Source of the DNA: Burkholderiaceae bacterium
Lineage (GTDB): Bacteria > Pseudomonadota > Gammaproteobacteria > Burkholderiales > Burkholderiaceae_D
NCBI GenBank assembly: GCA_014379395.1
Contig: JACMLV010000877.1
Location: 1 to 5,159, forward strand
DNA length: 5,159 nucleotides
Reading direction: 5' to 3'
This document shows positions 1 through 4,684 of the stretch, in pieces (positions within the stretch are counted from its first letter, which is position 1; every line of letters starts with the position of its first letter). The notes beneath the pieces were generated by a model. The model was not told the DNA's origin. It saw only the letters and a list, made by a program, of their open reading frames with translations, and searched no databases. The position numbers were made by a program, and so were the translations under genes.

Positions 1-1685
1 AGGAAAAGGTGATCGGCTACCTGTTGATCGGCACCGACAACACGGCCAGGAAGCAGGTCGAGGCCGAGCAGGCCCGGCTCGACCAGCGCCTGCGCGACCA
101 GCAGTTCTACACCCGCTCGCTGATCGAATCGAACATCGACGCCCTGATGACGACCGACCCGCGCGGCATCATCAGCGACGTCAACCAGCAGATGGAGGCG
201 CTCACCGGCTGCACGCGCGACGAGCTCATCGGCGCGCCGTTCAAGAACTACTTCACCGACCCGGATCGCGCCGAGGCGGCCATCACGCGCGTGCTCGGCG
301 AAGGCAAGGTCACCAACTACGAGCTGACCGCCCAGGCGCGCGACGGCAAGGAAACGGTGGTGTCCTACAACGCCACCACCTTCCACGACCGCGACCGCAA
401 ATTGCAGGGCGTGTTCGCCGCCGCGCGCGACGTCACCGAGCGCAAGCAGTTCGAGCACGCGCTGCAGGAGACCAACATGGAGCTCGAGCGCGCCCGCGCC
501 GTGGCCGAGAAGGCGAATTTGGCCAAGTCGGAGTTCCTCTCGAGCATGAGCCACGAATTGCGCACGCCGCTGAACGGCGTGCTCGGCTTCGCACAGCTGA
601 TGGCCTCGGACACCCCGCCGCCGTCGCCCGGCCAGCAGCGCTCGATCGACCAGATCCTCAAGGCCGGCTGGTATCTGCTGCGCCTGATCAACGAAATCCT
701 CGACTTGGCGATGATCGAGTCGGGCAAGGTGACGATGTCGCAGGAGTCGCTGGCGCTGGCCGAGATCATGCAGGATTGCCAGGCCCTGATCGAGCCGCAG
801 GCGCGCAAGCGCGGCATCGCGATGCTGTTCCCGCGCCCGGACCGCCTGCCGTACTTGCATGGCGACCGCACCCGCGTCAAGCAGGTGATGATCAACCTGC
901 TGTCGAACGCGATCAAATACAACGGCGCCGGCGGCTCCGTCGAGGTCAGCTGCGCCTCCAGCGGCGGCCGGGTGCGCATCGGCGTGCGCGACACCGGCGC
1001 CGGCCTGGACGAGAACCAGCTGAGCCACTTGTTCCAGCCGTTCAACCGGCTCGGCCAGGAAAGCGGCGCCGAGGAGGGCACCGGCATCGGCCTGGTCGTC
1101 ACCAAGCAGCTCGTCGAGCTGATGAACGGCAGCATCGCCGTCGAGAGCGAAGTCGGCGTCGGCACCACGTTCTGGGTCGAGCTGGCCGGGGCCGACGCGC
1201 CCGCGCTCGACAATTGCGAGGAGAGAGAGCGCGCGCTCGACGCGCCGGCGCCGCACCCGGCCCACGAGCTGAGCACGCTGCTCTACGTCGAGGACAACCC
1301 GGCCAACCTGGCGCTGGTCGAGCAACTGATCGCGCGCCGCAGCGACTTGCGCCTGCTGACCGCGATCGACGGCCACCTCGGCATCCAGCTGGCGCGCGCC
1401 TACCAGCCGGACCTGATCCTGATGGACCTGAACTTGCCCGGCATCAGCGGCTTCGGCGCGCTGAAGATCCTGCGCGCCGATCCGCTCACGGCGCACATCC
1501 CGGTGCTGGCGCTGTCGGCCAACGCGGTGCCGCACGACATACAAAAAGGGCTGGAGGCGGGCTTCTTCAGCTACCTGACCAAACCGATCAAGGTGCGCGA
1601 ATTCATGGACGCGCTCGACGTGGCGCTGCGCTTCGCCGCCGACCACAACATCCACGCCCCGGCCGCGGCCGGGGGATCGGCCTGA
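1..1685 (+). CDS. Hybrid sensor histidine kinase, 5'-truncated by the window edge (PAS-HisKA-HATPase-REC)
   Basis: This is a membrane-associated or cytosolic hybrid kinase that should autophosphorylate on His and pass phosphate to its own receiver domain. The frame is open to the left edge. The GTG at 9 lies inside what reads as the end of an upstream PAS/PAC domain (IGYLLIGTDNTARKQ), so it is not the real start. Numbered from that GTG: coiled linker about 14-34; PAS about 35-147 ending in the typical DVTERK; HisKA about 170-240 with H-box SHELRTPLN (phosphoacceptor H182, codon 552-554); HATPase about 284-392 with N-box around N296-N300, G1 DTGAGL at 328-333, F-box FQPF at 342-345 and G2 GTGIGL at 357-362; acidic linker; REC about 422-540 with acidic pair E428/D429, phosphoacceptor D473, S503 and K525. 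All catalytic boxes are intact. The signal sensed is unknown, because any N-terminal sensor lies outside the window. No Hpt domain is visible. A response regulator follows 35 bases downstream, so co-function is likely. Confidence 0.95.
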   Translation, partial: EKVIGYLLIGTDNTARKQVEAEQARLDQRLRDQQFYTRSLIESNIDALMTTDPRGIISDVNQQMEALTGCTRDELIGAPFKNYFTDPDRAEAAITRVLGEGKVTNYELTAQARDGKETVVSYNATTFHDRDRKLQGVFAAARDVTERKQFEHALQETNMELERARAVAEKANLAKSEFLSSMSHELRTPLNGVLGFAQLMASDTPPPSPGQQRSIDQILKAGWYLLRLINEILDLAMIESGKVTMSQESLALAEIMQDCQALIEPQARKRGIAMLFPRPDRLPYLHGDRTRVKQVMINLLSNAIKYNGAGGSVEVSCASSGGRVRIGVRDTGAGLDENQLSHLFQPFNRLGQESGAEEGTGIGLVVTKQLVELMNGSIAVESEVGVGTTFWVELAGADAPALDNCEERERALDAPAPHPAHELSTLLYVEDNPANLALVEQLIARRSDLRLLTAIDGHLGIQLARAYQPDLILMDLNLPGISGFGALKILRADPLTAHIPVLALSANAVPHDIQKGLEAGFFSYLTKPIKVREFMDALDVALRFAADHNIHAPAAAGGSA

Positions 1686-1706
1686 CATTCCAGGCCGGCG
1701 ATTTTT
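1678..1706 (+). terminator. Possible intrinsic terminator or attenuator between kinase and response regulator
   Basis: CGGCCTG at 1678-1684 and CAGGCCG at 1691-1697 form a perfect 7-bp GC-rich stem with a 6-nt loop. GCGA follows, then five T at 1702-1706. The left arm overlaps the kinase stop codon (TGA 1683-1685). The four-base gap before the T-run weakens the match to an ideal terminator. It may reduce, rather than stop, transcription into the regulator at 1721. Confidence 0.4.
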
Positions 1707-1715
1707 AGAAAGAAG
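1707..1715 (+). promoter_or_regulatory. Ribosome binding site of the REC-PAS-PAS regulator
   Basis: The purine run AGAAAGAAG ends 5 bases before the ATG at 1721. It is a weak Shine-Dalgarno but correctly placed, and it supports the ATG at 1721. The REC fold starts about ten residues later, which agrees. Confidence 0.55.
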
Positions 1716-1720
1716 TTGTA

Positions 1721-2860
1721 ATGCTCAACGCATCCGAAATCCTGAACGCCCGCATCCTGATCGTCGACGACCAAGAGGCCAATGTGATGCTGCTCGAACA
1801 AATGCTGGCCAACGCCGGTTATCTGCACATCACCTCGACCACCGATCCGCGCGCCGTGCGCGCGCTGCACGCGGCGGCGCCGTTCGACCTGATCCTGCTC
1901 GACCTGCAAATGCCGGACATGGACGGCTTCGAGGTCATGGCGGGCTTGAAGGAGATCGATCCCAACGGCTACCTGCCGGTGCTGGTCATCACCGCCCAGC
2001 CGGGGCACAAGCTGCGCGCGCTGCAAGCGGGCGCCAAGGATTTTGTGAGCAAGCCGTTCGACCTGGTCGAAGTGCAAACGCGCATCCGCAACATGCTCGA
2101 GGTGCGGCTGCTGTACCGCAAGCTGGCCGACTACAACGTCATCCTGGAGCGGACCGTGCGCGAGCGCACCCTTGAACTGAGCGAGAGCGAGGCGCGTTTT
2201 AAAAGCTTCACCGAACTGTCCTCGGACTGGTACTGGGAGCAGGACGCGCAGGGCAAGTTCACCAAGGTGTCCGGGCCGGTGTTCGACATGCTCGGCATCG
2301 AGGCCGGCGCTGGGGCGGGCGCGGACGCCGGCGGCAATCCTGCGTCGCGCTGGAACGCCGCCGAGCGCGCGCTGCTCGACGCCAACATCGCCGAGCGCAA
2401 GCCCTTCCTCGACTTCGTCTACAGCCGCGGCAACGCCGACGGCACCACCCAATACCTGCAAGTGAGCGGCGAGCCGATGTTCGACGCGGCCAGCCGCTTC
2501 ATCGGCTACCGCGGCATCGGCATGGACATCACCGAACGGATGCGCCCGAACCGCGAACAGCAGCGCCTGCGCGGCGCGCTCGACGCCATCGGCGCCGGCC
2601 TGTGCCTGATCGAGCGCGCCGGAGGGCGCCTGGTCGACGCCAACGCGACGCTGTGCCGCCTGCTCGGTTACAGCCGCCAGGAACTGCTGGCCGCCGATCC
2701 GGCCCAGCTGGGCTTTGGCGACTTGAGCGCAGGACTCGACGCGCCGGGGCCGCGCCAAGCCGCGGTCCTGCTGCGCAAGGATGGCAGCAGCGTCGCCGTC
2801 GATATCGACTGGAGCGCCAGCGAAGACGGCGCCGTCCTGACCGGCGTGATCGGCACGTAG
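1721..2860 (+). CDS. Response regulator with two PAS domains and no output domain (REC-PAS-PAS)
   Basis: This is a 379-residue cytosolic signalling protein, probably phosphorylated by the hybrid kinase encoded just upstream or by another kinase. The REC domain spans about 10-128: acidic pair D16/D17, phosphoacceptor D61 in LILLDLQMPDMDGFE, T91 and K111 in SKPFD. A helical linker (about 130-158, RTVRERTLELSESEARF) leads into a first PAS at about 159-273, which contains the DWYWEQD motif and ends in GMDITER. A second PAS at about 280-379 contains DANATLCRLLGYSRQELL and a late beta strand. An Ala/Gly-rich insert (about 195-208) lies inside the first PAS. The protein ends right at the close of the second PAS core, without the GGDEF, EAL, kinase or DNA-binding module that usually follows such an arrangement. 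It may act by protein interaction, or it may be a shortened relative of a longer regulator. Start choice rests on the RBS at 1707-1715. Confidence 0.92.
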   Translation: MLNASEILNARILIVDDQEANVMLLEQMLANAGYLHITSTTDPRAVRALHAAAPFDLILLDLQMPDMDGFEVMAGLKEIDPNGYLPVLVITAQPGHKLRALQAGAKDFVSKPFDLVEVQTRIRNMLEVRLLYRKLADYNVILERTVRERTLELSESEARFKSFTELSSDWYWEQDAQGKFTKVSGPVFDMLGIEAGAGAGADAGGNPASRWNAAERALLDANIAERKPFLDFVYSRGNADGTTQYLQVSGEPMFDAASRFIGYRGIGMDITERMRPNREQQRLRGALDAIGAGLCLIERAGGRLVDANATLCRLLGYSRQELLAADPAQLGFGDLSAGLDAPGPRQAAVLLRKDGSSVAVDIDWSASEDGAVLTGVIGT

Positions 2861-2872
2861 CAGCGCACACAT

Positions 2873-2951
2873 CCGCGTGGGCACGGTAAAGCCGTGCCGG
2901 CCCCCAGCGCGTTCGTCGGTAGGGGGGGCACGGCTGTATGTGCCCACGCGG
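2873..2951. repeat. Inverted pair of short palindromic repeats (BIME/REP-like)
   Basis: CCGCGTGGGCAC at 2873-2884 is the exact reverse complement of 2940-2951. GCCGTGCC at 2891-2898 is the reverse complement of 2927-2934, and C5 at 2901-2905 faces the G-run at 2922-2928. Each half also folds alone: GGCACGG 2880-2886 pairs with CCGTGCC 2892-2898, and GGGCAC 2926-2931 pairs with GTGCCC 2940-2945. The layout is therefore two copies of one hairpin unit in opposite orientation around a 16-base centre. It sits 12 bases after the regulator's stop and could stop transcription or protect the 3' end of the mRNA. That it is a dispersed genomic repeat is inferred from its form; no second locus is visible here. 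Confidence 0.7.
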
Positions 2952-3014
2952 AAGCGCCCCCAGAGTGGACACAAAAACCTGCCGCGGCGGCCCCCACACA
3001 TAGGCCGCCCATCA
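2952..3014. other. Intergenic stretch without recognisable feature
   Basis: Between the inverted repeat pair and the candidate promoter I see no gene, no clear hairpin and no binding site I can name. Short C-runs near 2956-2960 and 2992-2996 are not part of an identified repeat. Confidence 0.4.
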
Positions 3015-3043
3015 TTGCCGGGTTTGCCACGCGATGCTAGACT
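3015..3043 (+). promoter_or_regulatory. Sigma-70-type promoter of the CDF transporter gene
   Basis: TTGCCG at 3015-3020 (4 of 6 to TTGACA) is followed by a 17-base spacer and TAGACT at 3038-3043 (4 of 6 to TATAAT). A TG at 3035-3036 gives an extended -10 (TGCTAGACT). Transcription should begin near 3050, leaving a leader of about 23 bases before the ATG at 3073. The in-frame ATG at 3034 would lie inside the promoter, so it is unlikely to be the start codon. Confidence 0.6.
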
Positions 3044-3072
3044 CGCCGCATTTTCCCGATCCGCCGCCCCCC

Positions 3073-4044
3073 ATGAACCACTCCGAGTTTCCCGACCACG
3101 AAGACGACGCCGCGCACCCGGCGCAACGGGCCGCGGCCGCCGCGCGCAGCACCTGGGTCAGCGTGGTCATCAACTGCGTGCTGTCGGTGATCCAGATCGC
3201 CGTCGGCGTGCTGTCGAAGTCGCAGGGCCTGGTGGCCGACGGCATCCATTCGCTGTCCGACCTGGTGGCCGACTTCGTCGTGCTGCTGGCCGGCCACCAC
3301 AGCAAAAAGGACGCCGACGACGACCATCCCTACGGCCACCAGCGCTTCGAGACGGCCGCCTCGCTGGTGCTCGGCGCGCTGCTGCTGGCCGTCGGCGTCG
3401 GCATGCTCTGGTCGGCCGTCGTCAAGCTGCAGGCGCCGGCCAGCGTGGCGGCCGTGCATCCGGTGGCGCTGTGGGTCGCCGGCGCCGCCCTGGTCGCCAA
3501 GGAACTGCTGTTTCGCTACATGCTGGCGGTCGCCAAGGCGGTCAAGTCGAGCATGCTGGTGGCGAACGCCTGGCACGCGCGCTCGGACGCCGCCTCGTCG
3601 GCCGTGGTCGGCCTGGGCATCATCGGCAACCTGGCCGGCTACCCGATCCTCGACCCGATCGCCGCGCTGGTCGTCGGCCTGATGGTGGGCAAGATGGGCT
3701 GGGAATTCGGCTGGAGCGCGCTGCACGACCTGATGGACCGCGCGGCCGACGAGCAGGAGGTCGAGGCGATCCGCCGCACCCTGACCGAGACGCCCGGCGT
3801 GAGCAACGTGCATGACGTGCGCACCCGCAAGATGGGCGACATGATCGTGGTCGACGCCCACATCGAAGTCGATGCGCAGCTCACCGTCGAAGCCGGCCAC
3901 GACATCGCCGTCGCCGCCCGCCAGCGCGTGATGCAGCGCCATCGCGTGCTCAACCTGATGACCCACGTCGATCCGTGGCAGCGGCCCGATCTGGACCATG
4001 CCGAACCGGCCGCGTCCCTGCCGGCCGATCGCAGCGCCGCCTGA
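3073..4044 (+). CDS. Cation diffusion facilitator (CDF) family divalent metal transporter
   Basis: This is an inner-membrane proton-coupled exporter of divalent metal ions, 323 residues long and close to the normal CDF length. Six membrane segments are visible at about 27-47, 53-74, 96-116, 130-150, 162-186 and 191-207. A cytoplasmic dimerisation/metal-sensing domain follows at about 222-301, then a short charged tail. Transport-site motifs: H59-SLS-D63 in TM2 and H168-ARS-D172 in TM5, the HxxxD/HxxxD set typical of zinc-type (Zn/Cd) members. The TM2-TM3 loop has DDHPYGHQRFE (H85, H89), resembling the second metal site region of YiiP. The C-terminal domain has H247, H263 and H298. The substrate is probably Zn2+, but Co, Fe or Mn cannot be excluded from sequence. 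ATG 3073 is preferred over ATG 3034 because the latter falls in the -10 element; neither has a good Shine-Dalgarno. Expression is likely from its own promoter and independent of the upstream signalling genes. The gene converges on the lipoprotein gene with a 35-base gap. Confidence 0.93.
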   Translation: MNHSEFPDHEDDAAHPAQRAAAAARSTWVSVVINCVLSVIQIAVGVLSKSQGLVADGIHSLSDLVADFVVLLAGHHSKKDADDDHPYGHQRFETAASLVLGALLLAVGVGMLWSAVVKLQAPASVAAVHPVALWVAGAALVAKELLFRYMLAVAKAVKSSMLVANAWHARSDAASSAVVGLGIIGNLAGYPILDPIAALVVGLMVGKMGWEFGWSALHDLMDRAADEQEVEAIRRTLTETPGVSNVHDVRTRKMGDMIVVDAHIEVDAQLTVEAGHDIAVAARQRVMQRHRVLNLMTHVDPWQRPDLDHAEPAASLPADRSAA

Positions 4045-4050
4045 TCGGCC
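4023..4050 (+). terminator. Stem-loop at the end of the CDF gene (weak terminator candidate)
   Basis: GGCCGATC at 4023-4030 pairs perfectly with GATCGGCC at 4043-4050 around a 12-base loop, spanning the TGA stop (4042-4044). No T-run follows, so it is not a classical intrinsic terminator. It could act in 3'-end stabilisation or be chance in GC-rich sequence. Confidence 0.3.
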
Positions 4051-4056
4051 GCGCCC

Positions 4057-4072
4057 GGCGCCGGCCGGCGCC
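4057..4072. repeat. Perfect 16-bp palindrome between convergent genes
   Basis: GGCGCCGGCCGGCGCC reads the same on both strands and sits centrally between the two convergent stop codons (4042-4044 and 4080-4082). As RNA it could form a 6-bp stem with a GGCC loop on either strand. It may help termination in both directions, but there is no T-run on either side. Confidence 0.45.
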
Positions 4073-4079
4073 AACATTT

Positions 4080-4436
4080 CTACTTGACCGTGTCGCCGTC
4101 GACGATCGTCACCGGCGTGGCGCCGGCGTGGCGCAATTCGAGGCGCTCGAACTTGGCCGGCACCATCAGGACATGGCCGTTGATGGTCGCGTTGAACTGC
4201 GTCGCATGGCCGGCCGCGTCGATGGAAAACACCTGCGGCGTCGGCGCCGCGTCCTTGAGCGTGATGCTGACGTTTTCGCTGTCGCGCGCGACCGCCACCG
4301 GATAGAGCGCGCTGGCGGCGTCGCCCCGGACGATGAAGGCGGCGTGGCGCTTGGCACGCACCGCGTTGTCGCAGCCGGCCAGCAGGAGGAGGCCGAGGCC
4401 GGCGGCAAGGATGAGGCGTTTATGCGATGGGTTCAA
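4080..4436 (-). CDS. Small predicted lipoprotein of unknown function
   Basis: The protein has 118 residues. The N-terminus is a lipoprotein signal peptide: KR at 6-7, hydrophobic LILAAGLGLLLL, lipobox LAGC with the modified Cys at 22. Residue +2 is Asp, which in Enterobacteria favours retention in the inner membrane; whether this holds here is unknown. The mature part (about 97 residues) is predicted by eye to be beta-rich: VSITLKD, QVFSIDAAG, NATINGHVLMVPAKF, RLELRHAG, PVTIVDG. This alternation loosely resembles the C-terminal beta domain of VirB9/TrbG-type proteins, but I do not recognise the family and no secretion genes are nearby. The start is TTG at 4436 (minus strand), the most upstream start in the frame, supported by AGGAAA five bases before it and by a correctly sized signal peptide. 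It lies downstream of the foldback element and converges on the CDF gene. Confidence 0.82.
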   Translation of the reverse strand: MNPSHKRLILAAGLGLLLLAGCDNAVRAKRHAAFIVRGDAASALYPVAVARDSENVSITLKDAAPTPQVFSIDAAGHATQFNATINGHVLMVPAKFERLELRHAGATPVTIVDGDTVK

Positions 4437-4441
4437 TGCGG

Positions 4442-4447
4442 TTTCCT
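4442..4447 (-). promoter_or_regulatory. Ribosome binding site deciding the TTG start of the lipoprotein
   Basis: On the minus strand AGGAAA (4447 to 4442) lies 5 bases upstream of the TTG at 4436-4434. No ATG or GTG start is available in frame between here and the signal-peptide core, so this site is the main evidence for TTG initiation. Confidence 0.65.
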
Positions 4448-4495
4448 GGGAAGGTGGGGACGGCGCGCGCCGCCCGTTCGCCGATGCGAGCCGAC

Positions 4496-4501
4496 ATCAT
4501 A
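4496..4501 (-). promoter_or_regulatory. Possible -10 box for the lipoprotein gene
   Basis: On the minus strand 4501-4496 reads TATGAT (5 of 6 to TATAAT), about 60 bases before the TTG start. A matching -35 at 16-18 bases would fall at the edge of the foldback element, and no good match is seen there. The call is weak. No other feature is seen between 4448 and 4520. Confidence 0.3.
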
Positions 4502-4520
4502 CATCGGCGTCGCCGCGCGG

Positions 4521-4684
4521 CTAGTGTAGTGTTGCGCGCTGATTGCGACTTATAAAAATAGCGGATTTTTCGCCGAGACAAGGAAAAAACCGCAGCAATA
4601 CCGGGGTATTGCGAGGATTTTTGACGCGGTATCGGCGGAAAAGACGCATTTTTATGTCGCAAGAAGAGCGCAACACTACACTAG
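4521..4684. mobile_element. 164-bp foldback element with 17-bp perfect terminal inverted repeats (MITE-like)
   Basis: CTAGTGTAGTGTTGCGC at 4521-4537 is the exact reverse complement of 4668-4684. Pairing continues inward: TTGCGAC 4543-4549 with GTCGCAA 4656-4662, ATAAAAAT 4552-4559 with ATTTTTAT 4648-4655, CGCCGA 4571-4576 with TCGGCG 4632-4637, and GCAATACC 4595-4602 with GGTATTGC 4605-4612. Nearly the whole element can fold on itself. It is AT-richer than its surroundings and encodes no convincing protein. Both ends are CTAG, which could be part of the repeats or a 4-bp target duplication of the YTAR type used by some IS5-family elements; its palindromic form hides the difference. A non-autonomous transposable element is the best reading. 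A structured regulatory or terminator repeat is the alternative. It fills the gap between the transporter and lipoprotein genes. Confidence 0.72.
4584..4622. terminator. Bidirectional terminator-like hairpin at the centre of the foldback element
   Basis: A perfect 8-bp stem GCAATACC/GGTATTGC (4595-4602 with 4605-4612) has a 2-base gap and is flanked by CC/GG pairs. A6 at 4584-4589 lies on one side and T5 at 4618-4622 on the other. On the minus strand this gives stem plus a six-T run, well placed to stop transcripts leaving the EamA-type gene before the lipoprotein gene. On the plus strand it gives stem plus five T. Confidence 0.55.

Noticed and set aside
9..11. GTG at 9 as the start of the kinase gene
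   Set aside because: It lies inside the end of a PAS/PAC-like segment and the frame remains open to the left edge, so the gene is truncated by the window.
365..1276. 303-residue open frame on the minus strand opposite the kinase
   Set aside because: Antisense shadow of the kinase, whose catalytic boxes are all intact; the product is Ser/Arg-rich with no domain.
1571..3001. 476-residue minus-strand open frame across the regulator gene
   Set aside because: Shadow caused by GC-rich codons; it crosses the intergenic repeat and has no recognisable fold, while the plus strand has a clear REC-PAS-PAS.
2877..3815. 312-residue plus-strand open frame overlapping the CDF gene in another frame
   Set aside because: Arg/Pro/Gly-rich out-of-frame translation that starts inside the intergenic repeat; no domain.
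3037..4077. 346-residue minus-strand open frame opposite the CDF gene, rich in His, Gly and Asp
   Set aside because: Reverse-complement shadow of a membrane protein gene; the composition mirrors the sense codons and there is no coherent domain.
4551..4581. Outward promoter inside the foldback element towards the lipoprotein gene (minus strand TTGTCT and TATAAG-like boxes)
   Set aside because: The spacing between the two boxes is about 21 bases, too long for a good sigma-70 promoter, so it was not called.
4420..4662. 80-residue minus-strand open frame spanning the foldback element
   Set aside because: It runs through the inverted repeats and into the lipoprotein start; no RBS or domain seen.
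4521..4684. CRISPR array or tRNA gene in the AT-richer gap
   Set aside because: There is a single inverted-repeat pair with no regularly spaced direct repeats, and no cloverleaf or CCA end; a foldback element explains the structure.
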